64,000 nucleotides of DNA from Klebsiella aerogenes KCTC 2190 (GCF_000215745.1 NC_015663.1:124001-188000); one strand, 5' to 3'; positions 28,463 through 38,321 are shown, numbered from the stretch's first letter. Numbers and translations: made by a program. Notes: generated by a model from the letters alone, not told the origin.

Positions 28463-28582
28463 TATCTCCAAAGTATTTCAGGTCACCGCGAGGCGGCGAG
28501 TTCGCAAATCCCCGGGAGCATAGATAACTATGTGACCGGGGTGCGCGAATGAAGCCAACAAAGCGGTGGCGTGAAAGACGCA
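28463..28582. repeat. ERIC element (enterobacterial repetitive intergenic consensus)
   Basis: The centre reads ATCCCCGGGAGC ... GTGACCGGGGTG, the ERIC core, with paired arms CCCCGG / CCGGGG and CATAG / CTATG around ATAA. The left flank ends in GGCGGCGAG and the right flank has GCCAACAAAG, both as in the ERIC consensus. Length near 120 bp fits a full unit. It lies a few bases beyond the ndk stop. Confidence 0.88.
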
Positions 28583-28587
28583 GGAGA

Positions 28588-29019
28588 TTAGCGAGTGCGC
28601 GGGCAAACCTCGCCTTCAGCAAAGAAGAACGCTATTTCGCGAGCAGCGGATTCTACAGAGTCGGAACCGTGGGTGCCGTTCTCGGTGAAGCTGTCAGCGT
28701 AGTCAGCACGCAGGGTACCGGCCAGGGCGTTATCCGGGTTGGTGGCGCCCAGCAGGTCACGGTGACGCTGAACCGCGTTTTCGCCTTCCAGTACGGAAAC
28801 CACGATCGGGCCGGAGGTCATGAACTCAACCAGACCGTCGAAGAACGGACGACCTTCGTGCTCAGCATAGAAACCGCGAGCCTGCTCAACGGTCAGATGC
28901 AGCATTTTGGTGCCGACGATTTTGAACCCTGCAGCTTCAAAGCGAGAAAAGATGCTGCCAATAACGTTTTTTGCCACCGCGTTTGGTTTGATGATGGAAA
29001 AAGTACGTTCAATAGCCAT
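28588..29019 (-). CDS. ndk: Nucleoside diphosphate kinase
   Basis: Ndk balances nucleoside triphosphate pools through a phospho-His intermediate. The 143 residues equal E. coli. The start [15 protein letters not shown], the [12 protein letters not shown] segment near residue 60 and the active-site signature around NGTHGSDS near residues 114-121, with the catalytic His, are all present. The promoter has TATAAT on the minus strand at 29082-29077. It is followed by an ERIC element. Confidence 0.98.
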   Translation of the reverse strand: MAIERTFSIIKPNAVAKNVIGSIFSRFEAAGFKIVGTKMLHLTVEQARGFYAEHEGRPFFDGLVEFMTSGPIVVSVLEGENAVQRHRDLLGATNPDNALAGTLRADYADSFTENGTHGSDSVESAAREIAFFFAEGEVCPRTR

Positions 29020-29051
29020 GATTACCTCTAATTAAATGTTCTGTTGTTGCA

Positions 29052-29065
29052 CATACGATCGTATG
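29052..29065. repeat. 14-bp perfect palindrome in the ndk leader
   Basis: CATACGATCGTATG lies between the ndk -10 and its start codon. It could be an operator or an RNA stem; no known factor is assigned. Confidence 0.4.
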
Positions 29066-29179
29066 GCCTGGCGCGCATTATAATGAGCAACGTCGGCGAT
29101 GCCTACGGACGAAGGTAACATTTTGTTAAAATAAGATGAGTATTAGCAACACAAACCGCCAACAACAGATTTACCCTGT

Positions 29180-31504
29180 TTATTGTAGGGTGAAATTGGC
29201 GGCCGCCGTTTGCCCTGCCTCATCCATTACCACCAGTTGCCACTCGCCGGGTTTATCTAGCGTAATTGTCGTTCTTGCGCCTGTTGCCTCTAATGGTTCG
29301 CCGTTAATAAACCACCAGCGTCGCCCTTCCCCACCGCTCGTTTGTACGGGTAACATCACCCGCGCCTCGCCCGGCAGTCGTTTTATCACTGCGCCTTCGC
29401 GGATGCCGGAAAGCACCAGCGGCGCGGCATCCTGAGTCTGCAGCGGCGGACACGCCTTCGATGCCGTACCCAGCCGCGCCCGGCGGCGCTCGCTAACCGG
29501 CAGCCAGGGTTCCAGCGGCAGCGGCCAGACATCAACAGAAGTTTCTGTCGCGCCCGGACAATCCGCGGCGACCCTTTCTCCTGCTGCGTTACGCCAGACC
29601 GGGAAGCGGATACCGCGCACGCCCTCCTGACCCGGTAGCAGCAGCGTCGGCGGCTGGCTGGCGTCCAGAAGCCAGCTGGCTAAACGCCTGCGGCAGTTAC
29701 TATCGCCAACCGGCAGATCCTGCCCGCCGGGCCAGCAGACAGTGCCGCGGCTCACCGACTGCGGACGCGGGTCGACCGGCAGCCCGCCGCGGCTCATTAA
29801 CGGACGCGCCAGCAGCATATTATTGACCTGGTTTAACAGCGGCACGGCGCTGGCAAAACCAAACTGCCCCACCACCGGCGTACCGTCTGGCCGTCCGGTC
29901 CAGATGCCAATCAAATAACGCGCGTTGAGGCCTACCGCCCACGCATCGCGATAACCGTAGCTGGTACCGGTTTTCCACGCCAGCGGCACCGCCTGCGGCA
30001 GCGACGCATCGGGTAATGGCTGGGCTTCGCCTGCCAATATCCGCCGGGTGATCCACGCCGCGCCTGGCGACATTAGCGCCCTTTCCACCAGCGGGTCGTC
30101 GGGCTTCATGCGCAGCCGCGCCGCCTTGCCATGGCGGGCGAAGGCGCCATATGCCGCGACAATATCTTCCAGCCTCGCTCCGGCGCCGCCGAGGATCAGC
30201 GACAGATTCGGTTCGGCGCCGGCGGGTAGCATCAGAGGGAGCCCGGCATTGCGTAAATTAGCCGCAAAGCGTTTTGGTCCATAGGCTTCGAGCACCTGCA
30301 CCGCCGGGAGATTCAACGAACGCACCAGAGCCTCGCTGGCGCTCACCGGGCCATGAAACCCGCTGTCGAAATTACCTGGACGATAATCGCTAAAGCGCCG
30401 TGGCACATCCTGTAATAGCGATGCCGGGTGAATCAGCCCGTCATCCATCGCCATCGCGTAGATAAAGGGTTTCAGCACCGACCCCGGCGAGCGCACCGCC
30501 GAGACCATATCAATGTGGCCGAAGCGGCTATCATCGCGGATATCCGCCGATCCCACCCAGCCGCGGACTTTCATATCGGTGTGATCGACGACGACAATCG
30601 CCAGTGAGCTGCGCGGCGGCAGACGTGATTTCCAGTTCATCGCCAGATCTTCAAGCTGCCGCTGGAGCCCGGCATCGAGCGTTGTCGTCACCTTTTCATC
30701 ACCGCTTGTCGCCAGCACCCGGCGCGCAAACAGCGGCGCCAGCTGCGGCATCTGCCGCGGAAAAAGCCACACCGGCTCTTCCATCGCTTCCTGTACCGCT
30801 CGTTGCGGCCAGACGCCCTGGCTGAGCATCCTCTCCAGCACCTTATCGCGAGCCGCCTGCGCCCGCTGCGGCCAGCGGTCCGGGCGTAAACGGCTCGGCG
30901 CCTGCGGCAGCACGGCCAGTAGCGCCGCCTCGCCGTAGCTAAGCTGAGCGGGCGGTTTACCAAGATAAGCCCAGCTAGCCGCGCCGATCCCCTGCAGGGT
31001 GCCGCCAAACGGCGCGCGGTTCAGATACAGGGTAAGAATTTCGCTTTTTGACAGATGCCACTCCAGCTGCAGCGCCCGCCATAGCTGGCGTAGCTTGCCA
31101 CCGAAGGTGCGCGGATGAGGGTCGAGCAGACGCGCGACCTGCATGGTGAGCGTGCTGCCGCCAGAAATCACCCGCCCGGAAGTGAGATCCTGCCAGGCGG
31201 CACGCAGCACCGCGAAGGGATTGACCCCCGGATGTTTCCAGAACCAGCGGTCTTCATACTGAATGAGCGCCTGCAGATAGCGCGGCGAAACGTCGGCGAT
31301 GGTGACCGGATAACGCCAGACGCCCTGCGCATCGGCAAAGCGCCAGAGCGGCGTGCCGTCTTCCGCTACCACCACGCGGGCGGGGGTGACTTCATGCAGC
31401 GGCAGCGGCCACAGACGATCGGCCAGCAGCACCGCTAACCACAGCAGAAAAATAAACGCCGCCAGCCAGCGCCAGCGGCGTTTTATGCGAGGTAATGCGC
31501 GCAT
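29180..31504 (-). CDS. pbpC: Penicillin-binding protein 1C
   Basis: PBP1C is a class A-type peptidoglycan glycosyltransferase/transpeptidase of the inner membrane. The 774 residues (E. coli 770) show a signal anchor (WLAAFIFLLWLAVLLADRLW, about 13-32), the glycosyltransferase motifs EDRWFWKHPGVNP near residue 86 and GGSTLTMQ near 118, transpeptidase motifs SVLKPF (S-x-x-K) near 340, SLN near 395 and KTGTSYGYRDAW near 510, and a C-terminal BiPBP_C domain. The start codon directly abuts the yfhM stop, so it is translated from the same message as the macroglobulin. Confidence 0.97.
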   Translation of the reverse strand: MRALPRIKRRWRWLAAFIFLLWLAVLLADRLWPLPLHEVTPARVVVAEDGTPLWRFADAQGVWRYPVTIADVSPRYLQALIQYEDRWFWKHPGVNPFAVLRAAWQDLTSGRVISGGSTLTMQVARLLDPHPRTFGGKLRQLWRALQLEWHLSKSEILTLYLNRAPFGGTLQGIGAASWAYLGKPPAQLSYGEAALLAVLPQAPSRLRPDRWPQRAQAARDKVLERMLSQGVWPQRAVQEAMEEPVWLFPRQMPQLAPLFARRVLATSGDEKVTTTLDAGLQRQLEDLAMNWKSRLPPRSSLAIVVVDHTDMKVRGWVGSADIRDDSRFGHIDMVSAVRSPGSVLKPFIYAMAMDDGLIHPASLLQDVPRRFSDYRPGNFDSGFHGPVSASEALVRSLNLPAVQVLEAYGPKRFAANLRNAGLPLMLPAGAEPNLSLILGGAGARLEDIVAAYGAFARHGKAARLRMKPDDPLVERALMSPGAAWITRRILAGEAQPLPDASLPQAVPLAWKTGTSYGYRDAWAVGLNARYLIGIWTGRPDGTPVVGQFGFASAVPLLNQVNNMLLARPLMSRGGLPVDPRPQSVSRGTVCWPGGQDLPVGDSNCRRRLASWLLDASQPPTLLLPGQEGVRGIRFPVWRNAAGERVAADCPGATETSVDVWPLPLEPWLPVSERRRARLGTASKACPPLQTQDAAPLVLSGIREGAVIKRLPGEARVMLPVQTSGGEGRRWWFINGEPLEATGARTTITLDKPGEWQLVVMDEAGQTAAANFTLQ

Positions 31505-34500
31505 TTACGGCGTAACGGTAAGCGGGCCGCTGGCCGTTCCGGTCGCCCGCCACTGCGGTACATACATCGACTCCACCTGCGGTTGCGGAACCTGATAGGT
31601 GCCCGGCGTCACCGCCCGCGCCAGATAGACCAGCGTCACCGGCTGACCTTCATTGATGGCGACGGCGGCGACAAAGCGGTCATCGCGGAACTCGATATGC
31701 TGAATATCCGCCTGCTGCATCTGGTTAAGCAGGTTTTGTACCGCTTCGCCATTCTCCTGCAGGCTGGCGCTGCTATTAGCCAGGTTCTGGTTTTCCAGCT
31801 CAAGTCCCGCCGGCAGCAGATCGACCACCAGCGCGTCAGGAACGTTACGTTTGGCGGTCACCTCCAGCTTGACCAGCACCAGTTCGCCGCTGCGCAGCGA
31901 AGTCAGCGATTTCTGCTGACCGTGGGTATCGAAAATAGCACGTTCAATCCCCAACACGTTGCCGCCCGGCTGTGGCGCGCTTTGCGGATAACCGCTGCTA
32001 TCGAGGCGCAGCCACAGCGGCTGATTGCCGGTATTCGTCACCTGCAGCGCCGCCAGCCGATCGCCGTCGAGATTGCGGGTTTGCGCTTTGTCGCTGGCAA
32101 GCGGCTCCGCCTGCAGCGAGGTTTGCGCCTGCCAGTTGCCCGGCAGGTCGGCAAGCGTACGCCCGGCAAGGAACAGCGCGTTGGTTTCCTGCGTCGACAG
32201 CCAGCGCTGACCGAAGGCCTCTTCCGACAAGCTGCTCAACAGCTGGTTTTGCACCTCCGGCAGCAGCTTATTCTCTTCCAGCAGCGCCAGCTTCAGCGCA
32301 TCATCGCGAAGTTGGCTGCCGTAATCGCCCAGCCAGCGATTCTCATCCTGGCGCGGCGTGGTAACCGCCAACTTCATGGCCTCTGCGCCGCGCGGCGCAT
32401 CCCCCATGGTTTTCAGCGCAATACCGAGTTGCAGCAGCGGCAATCCAGAACGCGCCTGTTCGTGACGGCTCCAGATTTCACGCAAGACGCCGAGCGGCGC
32501 TTTTTGCTGGCGCGCCAGCACCAGCGCGGCATATGCCTGAGCGGCAAAACGGCTGGCCTGGGCATCGTCGCTGTAGCGCACGGTCATCAAACCCGGTTCC
32601 TGTAGATAGCGCAGCAGGCGCTCGTTGCCCTTATTAATCGCGTTGACCGGCACGCTATAGCCCTGCTCACCCGCGCGGACGAGGAAGTCCATGGCGTAGG
32701 CGGTCAACCAGTACTCTTCCGGGCCGGCTTTATCCCATAGCGCAAAGCCGCCATTTTCCAGCTGCATCTGCAGCAGGCGCGAGATACCAACATCGACCGC
32801 CGCGCGGCGTTTCTCATCGCTATCGCCGCTGATGCCCAGCGCTTTTAGCTGCGCCGCGCTGGTGTACAGAGAAGGGAACAGGCCGCTGGCGGTCTGCTCA
32901 AGGCAGCCATAAGGATAGGCTTTCAGCTCGCGAATATAGCGGGCGAGATTCAACGGCGGTTTACCGCTGAGCAGCAGTTGGCCCTGCAGCGTTTGCGGGG
33001 CAAACCCCTGACTCTGCGCCGCCGGCGCCTGCCAGCTTTCGCCAGGTTGTAGCACCGCGCCGCTATTGACGGTCTGTGCCGGGAATGCCGGACGTACGCC
33101 GATTTTCCACTGTTTTTGCAGCGACGCGAAGGTTTCGCCCGGCAGGCTCAGACCGCTGATAGTGGCGTTGACCTGACCATCGCCGAACCCCGCTAACGCG
33201 GTCACCGGCACAAACAGCGTGCTGCGCGCGCCCGGCGCCAACTGTACCGGCGGCAGTTGGCCCTCGGTCAACGTGACCAACCCGCTGGCGGTAAGATGTA
33301 CCTGCAGGGTTTGCGGTTTGTCGGTCAGATTGCTGAGATCCAGCGCCAGACGCGTGGCGTCGCCGCTGGCGAGGAAACGTGGGGTATTTAGTTCCGCGAT
33401 AACCGGGGCGGCTACCACCACTTTATCTTCGCTGCTGCCGAAGTCGTCTGCCGTCCACGCCTGCGCCATCACCCGCAGCTCGCCGTTAAAATCGCCGATG
33501 GGTAATGTCACCGAGCCTTCACCCCGATCGTCCAACACTACCGGCTGCGCCTGCTGAGCGACGATCGTCACGTGATTAACCGGCGGTTTGCCGCCGCGTT
33601 TTAACTCGTCGCCATCGCCGCCGAAGCGCAGACTGGCTAATCGCCCTTGCCCTTCGATCACCTGACCGTAGATGTCATAAATATCCGCGCCGTAACGTTT
33701 CTGGCCGAAGAACGCGTTCCACGGATCCGGCGTAGCGTAATCGGTAATATTCAGCACCCCGCTATCCACCGCCGAGAGCAGAACGTTAACCTGTTTCGGC
33801 ACCTCGCCCTCTTTCACGCTGGCCTTCACTTTCACCGTCAGCGGCTGGTTCGGGCGCATTTTCTCCGGCGCTTCCAGCGCCAGAGACAGACGGCGGTTTT
33901 CATCGCCCAGCGGCAGATGCAGCAGGCCGACCGCGCGTTTCGGCGTCGCCGATCGCGATTTATCGCCGGGGCGAACCACCAGCGTGCTGAGGTAGAGATC
34001 GTGGCGATTCCAGGCTTTATCCACCGGAATAGACAGATCCATGCCCTCCGCCGGGACGTCAATTTCCTGCCACCACAGCGGCCCTTCGCTGGATTCGACC
34101 ATCGCGTAGCCTTTACCCGCCGCCGGGGCGGCAATATGCAGCTTGATGGTGTCGCCCGGTTTATAGCCAGGTTTGTCGAGCTTCATCGTTACGCGATCAG
34201 GACGCGCCGCGCCGGTGCCTTCGCTGTTATCCTGCCAGCTATAGCCCGCCCAGAAGCGCACGCTGCTGACAACGTCATCCGGCCCTTTCACCTCCAGACG
34301 ATACGAGCCCCACCCTACCGGGAAACTCACTTTACCTATCTGCCCGGCCTGCAAATCCAGCGACGTTTCGCCCTCCTGCAGATCTTTTTGATCGAACTGC
34401 GACTGCCAGCCTTCGCTATCGGACCAGTTCCAGTAGTAATCGCGCCGCTCGCGGATCAGCCGCACCTGCAGCCCGGAGACCGCTTTTTTCTCGCCTCTGG

Positions 34501-36448
34501 CATCGGCATAGACGATGTCAAAAGCGGCGTTACTGTTTTCATCGACTACCGGCTGTTTCACCGTGGTATCGGTGCGGTAGTCGTAAACGTCCTTCAGCGT
34601 AAATTGCGGGCGGATCCCCGGCAGCGCCTCGGCAGGCCAGATCGGCTGCTGTACGGTACGGGTCACCGGACGGCCGCCTGATTCCAGCAGGCTGGCCTGC
34701 AACACGACCTGCAGCGGCGAATGGCTATCCTGCCACTGGCTCGCGGTGGTCACTTCTCCATGGCCTTTTTCATCCAGCGTCAGCTGGACTTCATCGAGGC
34801 TACGGGAGAGATTTTCTTCCGCGATATCGCCGAACTGGAAGCCCGGCAGCGCAGCTACGGCGTCGCGTAGCGGACGCAGGAACAGTTTGCCCTGCAGCTG
34901 ATTGCCGCTGGCCGGCGCGCCGTAAAGATAGGCGCCGCTGACGCTAAAGGCGACGTCGGCATCCGGGGCGATAGGCGCGGCCTGCGGCGTCAGATTCAGC
35001 GCCATGCGTTCGGGCATAAAGTCTTCGACGTGGAAATCCCACTCGCGGGGTTGATTATCGCCGGTGCTGGCGCGAATGTGCCACATACCGGTGGCGGCGC
35101 CGCTGTCGAGCGGATAAGTAAACTGATACAGGCCATTGACCGGTTTGCTCATCACAGAGCGAATCACCTGGCCATCCGGCTGCACCACTTCCAGCTTCAC
35201 CGGCTGCTCCGCCAGCGGTTTTCCATCGCCGTCGCGCAACAGCGCGTTAAGGATAACCGTTTCCCCCGGGCGATAGAGATCGCGCGGGCCAAACATAAAG
35301 AACTGTTTACTGAAGCCAGGGGCGCCAGCGATGGAGAATTCCGCCAGATCCAGCGCCGGCAGTTTAAGGTCAAGCAGCGTAGTCTGCCCGTCTTTTCGCG
35401 CCAGCAGCAGCGCCGCCTCTTTATCGGTTTGCAGAGTAACATGACCCTGGCTATCGCTTTTCGCCTGCGCCAGCGTCTGCCCTTTGGCGTTTAGCAATTG
35501 CACTTCAATTCCCGACTGCGCGGCGCCATTTTCGAGGCTCTGGGTGAAGACATCGAGCCGGTTGTGGTAGCGATGCGCCGAGACGCCGATATCGCTGAGG
35601 GTGAACAGCGTTGCCGCGTTACTGTAGCTATAATGACCGGCCGGGTTCATCACCGCCACATAGACGCCTGGCTGCTGGAGCGGCTTGATGTCGTTAAGCG
35701 GCAGCAGCAGCTTTTCACGGGTATTACGCGCCGGGTTGAGATCGAAGCGTCCGCTATAAACCAGGTCGGCCATCTTCAACAGTTCGTCTGATTCCCAATT
35801 ACTTAACGAGTTACGGTATTCCCACTGACTGACGAAGGCTGAGAGTGATTCCGGCTTAATACGGAAGAAATTGACATCGACATTGTCGACGTTCAGCGCC
35901 ATCACCGGCAGCCCGGCGACCACTTTCCCCGGCAGCAGCGAGCCGCGGCTGGCGAAACCGACACTCGGCGCGATATCGCGAGTGGCGATGGTTTTTTCAA
36001 AAGGGCTGCCGAGGGTGGCGTCATTGAGGGCAATGAGCGTTGGATCAACGGTGACTATCAATTCGCGCTTTGGCTCGAGGTGGCGCAGACGCAGCTCTTT
36101 GAGATTCGGCGCCAGCTCCCACGCACCGTCAACCTTGCCGCTTTTCTTATCGACCAGATGGACGCTGTGGGAGAAATCTTGATCCGGTTTGAGCGGAATG
36201 GAGAAGGTCAGCACCAGCGTCGCCGCGCCATCTAGCTGCACTTCAGAAGCGTCGAGCAACGTCAGCGCCTTGCCCTGGCTTTTTTCTTTTAACGTCGCCA
36301 GCTGCGCGCTATCCGGCTTTTTCGCGCTATCGGCGGCGCCTTTATCGGCCGCCGATACGGCCTGTGGTTCGCCGCTGTTATCGCAGCCGCTTAATGAGAG
36401 CGCGGTAAGGAGCGCTAACGATAGCGCCGCTAAACGAAATGGTTTCAT
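31505..36448 (-). CDS. yfhM: Bacterial alpha-2-macroglobulin lipoprotein
   Basis: This is a protease-trapping alpha-2-macroglobulin homologue (ECAM) that pairs with PBP1C, thought to protect the periplasm from outside proteases when the wall is broken. The 1647 residues (E. coli about 1653) begin with a lipoprotein signal ending SLSGC at residue 22; the next residue is Asp, the inner-membrane retention signal. The thioester motif CLEQ is present in YPYGCLEQTASG near residue 1180, after a long run of MG domains. The frame extends to 36481, but MKPFRLAALSLALL at 36448 is the signal peptide start. The end of the gene touches the pbpC start. Confidence 0.97.
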   Translation of the reverse strand: MKPFRLAALSLALLTALSLSGCDNSGEPQAVSAADKGAADSAKKPDSAQLATLKEKSQGKALTLLDASEVQLDGAATLVLTFSIPLKPDQDFSHSVHLVDKKSGKVDGAWELAPNLKELRLRHLEPKRELIVTVDPTLIALNDATLGSPFEKTIATRDIAPSVGFASRGSLLPGKVVAGLPVMALNVDNVDVNFFRIKPESLSAFVSQWEYRNSLSNWESDELLKMADLVYSGRFDLNPARNTREKLLLPLNDIKPLQQPGVYVAVMNPAGHYSYSNAATLFTLSDIGVSAHRYHNRLDVFTQSLENGAAQSGIEVQLLNAKGQTLAQAKSDSQGHVTLQTDKEAALLLARKDGQTTLLDLKLPALDLAEFSIAGAPGFSKQFFMFGPRDLYRPGETVILNALLRDGDGKPLAEQPVKLEVVQPDGQVIRSVMSKPVNGLYQFTYPLDSGAATGMWHIRASTGDNQPREWDFHVEDFMPERMALNLTPQAAPIAPDADVAFSVSGAYLYGAPASGNQLQGKLFLRPLRDAVAALPGFQFGDIAEENLSRSLDEVQLTLDEKGHGEVTTASQWQDSHSPLQVVLQASLLESGGRPVTRTVQQPIWPAEALPGIRPQFTLKDVYDYRTDTTVKQPVVDENSNAAFDIVYADARGEKKAVSGLQVRLIRERRDYYWNWSDSEGWQSQFDQKDLQEGETSLDLQAGQIGKVSFPVGWGSYRLEVKGPDDVVSSVRFWAGYSWQDNSEGTGAARPDRVTMKLDKPGYKPGDTIKLHIAAPAAGKGYAMVESSEGPLWWQEIDVPAEGMDLSIPVDKAWNRHDLYLSTLVVRPGDKSRSATPKRAVGLLHLPLGDENRRLSLALEAPEKMRPNQPLTVKVKASVKEGEVPKQVNVLLSAVDSGVLNITDYATPDPWNAFFGQKRYGADIYDIYGQVIEGQGRLASLRFGGDGDELKRGGKPPVNHVTIVAQQAQPVVLDDRGEGSVTLPIGDFNGELRVMAQAWTADDFGSSEDKVVVAAPVIAELNTPRFLASGDATRLALDLSNLTDKPQTLQVHLTASGLVTLTEGQLPPVQLAPGARSTLFVPVTALAGFGDGQVNATISGLSLPGETFASLQKQWKIGVRPAFPAQTVNSGAVLQPGESWQAPAAQSQGFAPQTLQGQLLLSGKPPLNLARYIRELKAYPYGCLEQTASGLFPSLYTSAAQLKALGISGDSDEKRRAAVDVGISRLLQMQLENGGFALWDKAGPEEYWLTAYAMDFLVRAGEQGYSVPVNAINKGNERLLRYLQEPGLMTVRYSDDAQASRFAAQAYAALVLARQQKAPLGVLREIWSRHEQARSGLPLLQLGIALKTMGDAPRGAEAMKLAVTTPRQDENRWLGDYGSQLRDDALKLALLEENKLLPEVQNQLLSSLSEEAFGQRWLSTQETNALFLAGRTLADLPGNWQAQTSLQAEPLASDKAQTRNLDGDRLAALQVTNTGNQPLWLRLDSSGYPQSAPQPGGNVLGIERAIFDTHGQQKSLTSLRSGELVLVKLEVTAKRNVPDALVVDLLPAGLELENQNLANSSASLQENGEAVQNLLNQMQQADIQHIEFRDDRFVAAVAINEGQPVTLVYLARAVTPGTYQVPQPQVESMYVPQWRATGTASGPLTVTP

Positions 36449-36593
36449 CCTTCTAACCCCTCGGCCCAGAGCCTGATGCAATCAATAACGTTCTATTATG
36501 CGTCATCGCGGCGATTCTCAACAGCTACCAGCATAGAAACCACCGATGAATCGGGAAACTACGTGACCACCTCCCCACTACCGCGACCTTAAC

Positions 36594-36622
36594 TTGTCAG
36601 CCCTTTATAAAACGCCGACAAT
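36594..36622 (+). promoter_or_regulatory. Candidate sseA promoter
   Basis: TTGTCA (36594-36599) and GACAAT (36617-36622) are spaced 17 bp, about 30 bp before the sseA start. The remaining yfhM-sseA gap shows nothing else clear. Confidence 0.4.
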
Positions 36623-36652
36623 TCATCGATCGATAATAAAACGGAGGCACTC

Positions 36653-37501
36653 ATGTCCACCTCATTCTTTGTTGCGGCCGACTGGCTGGCGGAACATATT
36701 GATGACCCGCAGATTCAAATTCTGGATGCGCGGATGGCGCCGGCGGGTCAGGAAGCGCTGCGCGATATGGCGGCGGAATACCGCGACGGGCATATCCCCG
36801 GCGCGGTTTTTTTTGATATCGAAGCGCTGTCTGACCACACCAGCCCGCTGCCGCATATGATGCCGCGTGCGGAAACCTTCGCCGTGGCGATGCGCGAGCT
36901 TGGCGTCAACAGCGATAAGCACCTGGTGGTTTATGATGAAGGCAATCTGTTCTCAGCGCCGCGCGCCTGGTGGATGCTACGTACCTTCGGCGTCGAAAAA
37001 GTGTCAATTGTCGCCGGCGGCCTCGAAGGCTGGCGCCGTGATGAATTGCCGCTGGAGAAAGGCGAACCCGACCTGCCGGAAGGCGAATTTGAGGTGAACT
37101 TCGATCCGGAGGTGATCAAACGCTTAACCGATGTGCTGCTGGTCAGCCACGAAGGATCGGCGCAGATCGTTGATGCCCGTCCGGCGGCGCGTTTTAACGG
37201 GCTGGCGGATGAGCCGCGTCCAGGCTTACGCCGCGGGCATATCCCCGGCGCGCTTAACGTCCCGTGGACCGAGCTGGTGATTAATGGCGAACTGAAAACC
37301 GTTGATGAGATGAACGATATCTTTAAGCGTCAGGGCGTTGATTTTGCCCGACCGATTATCGCCAGCTGCGGTTCCGGGGTAACGGCGGCAGTGGTGGTTC
37401 TGGCGTTGACCACCCTCGGCGTCAACGGCGTGTGCCTGTACGATGGCTCGTGGAGCGAATGGGGCGCGAGAACGGATTTGCCGATCGAGCCGGCGCAGTA
37501 A
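36653..37501 (+). CDS. sseA: 3-mercaptopyruvate sulfurtransferase
   Basis: SseA moves sulfur from 3-mercaptopyruvate to a thiophilic acceptor such as thioredoxin or cyanide. The 282 residues (E. coli 281) form two rhodanese domains: the N-terminal one is catalytically dead, the C-terminal one (from about residue 155) carries the active loop CGSGVT near residue 238, the signature of mercaptopyruvate rather than thiosulfate enzymes. ACGGAGGCACTC precedes the ATG. It converges on sseB; E. coli has the ryfA RNA between them, while here the gap is only 43 bp. Confidence 0.97.
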   Translation: MSTSFFVAADWLAEHIDDPQIQILDARMAPAGQEALRDMAAEYRDGHIPGAVFFDIEALSDHTSPLPHMMPRAETFAVAMRELGVNSDKHLVVYDEGNLFSAPRAWWMLRTFGVEKVSIVAGGLEGWRRDELPLEKGEPDLPEGEFEVNFDPEVIKRLTDVLLVSHEGSAQIVDARPAARFNGLADEPRPGLRRGHIPGALNVPWTELVINGELKTVDEMNDIFKRQGVDFARPIIASCGSGVTAAVVVLALTTLGVNGVCLYDGSWSEWGARTDLPIEPAQ

Positions 37502-37512
37502 AGGTAAAATAT

Positions 37513-37539
37513 CCGGGTAGTGGCTGCGCCCTACCCGGC
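37513..37539. repeat. REP-like palindrome between sseA and sseB
   Basis: CCGGGTAG and CTACCCGG are perfect arms around TGGCTGCGCC, the same core as the other REP units in this window. It fills the gap between two convergent genes and may act as their 3' boundary. Confidence 0.7.
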
Positions 37540-37544
37540 AGGCT

Positions 37545-38321
37545 TTAAATAATCCGGTTCTGTTTGAAATCGCGCAGGAAGCTGCCCCAACGTTTCTCAT
37601 AGAACGGCGTAATATGGGCAATCATAAAGTGGCTGATGCCCTTCTCGCCTTCTACCACCTGGCAAATATCGATAGGTTCATCGCCTGGCAAGGTATCGGT
37701 GGCCACGCTGCCGGTGGTTTGGATAATGGATTCAATATCTCCTTCCGCTTCAATCCCGATCAACAAGTTGGTCGGCGCGTCGGCGCTCTCTTTAATCGAG
37801 CACAGAAACGCCCGCTTGACGGTCTTCAGCGTTTTGAACAGCGTGGTCAACGAATCCACCATCTGCGCCGGCGGTTCGGCGACTTCAGACAGCAGCAGCG
37901 CTTCGCCGCCTTCCAGTACCGTCTGGGTACTGAGCGGGCTGCCCTCTTCACCCAGCAGATGGCTGATTTCCCGCGGGGTGAATTCTTTGCCGCTCGGCAG
38001 CTTCGGGTTGAGGAACAGCGATTCGCCCAGCGTCATCGCCATCAGCGTGCGGGCGGGCATCATCACGAAAGCCTGTTCGTCTTCTACCGCCTGCTGCAGC
38101 GCCTCCAGCGAGGTAAAGAACGGAATAACCGACGTGCCGTCTTCTTTTTCCCAATGCTGTAGATCGAGGGCGCTATCTTCGACAATCTGCTCGCCGTCAG
38201 CCGCGCTGCCCGGCACCCACACGGTGGCCTCAAGCAGCGCGGTGAAAAATGCCGGACGATGGGCAGGCTCGGTCGCCGCCTTCTCCAGCAGAGTTTCTAA
38301 TTCATTTTTAGTATCAGACAT
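37545..38321 (-). CDS. sseB: Enhanced serine sensitivity protein SseB
   Basis: The 258-residue product matches E. coli SseB in length and sequence, with an SseB N-terminal domain (FFTALLEATVWVPGS ... TSVIPFFTSLEALQQAV) and a C-terminal domain. Overexpression in E. coli changes serine sensitivity; the biochemical role is unknown. It is cytoplasmic by sequence. It lies between sseA (convergent) and pepB (same direction, 84 bp upstream). Confidence 0.95.
   Translation of the reverse strand: MSDTKNELETLLEKAATEPAHRPAFFTALLEATVWVPGSAADGEQIVEDSALDLQHWEKEDGTSVIPFFTSLEALQQAVEDEQAFVMMPARTLMAMTLGESLFLNPKLPSGKEFTPREISHLLGEEGSPLSTQTVLEGGEALLLSEVAEPPAQMVDSLTTLFKTLKTVKRAFLCSIKESADAPTNLLIGIEAEGDIESIIQTTGSVATDTLPGDEPIDICQVVEGEKGISHFMIAHITPFYEKRWGSFLRDFKQNRII

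Larger units (their letters stand above)
28238..28587. other. ndk-rlmN intergenic region (350 bp)
   Basis: No gene is visible. The region holds a minus-strand terminator next to rlmN (28281-28324) and an ERIC element next to ndk (about 28463-28582), with a short AT-rich stretch between that may contain the rlmN promoter. Confidence 0.7.

Noticed and set aside
33647..34681. 344-codon open frame antisense to yfhM
   Set aside because: Arg/His-rich product without domains inside a confident gene.
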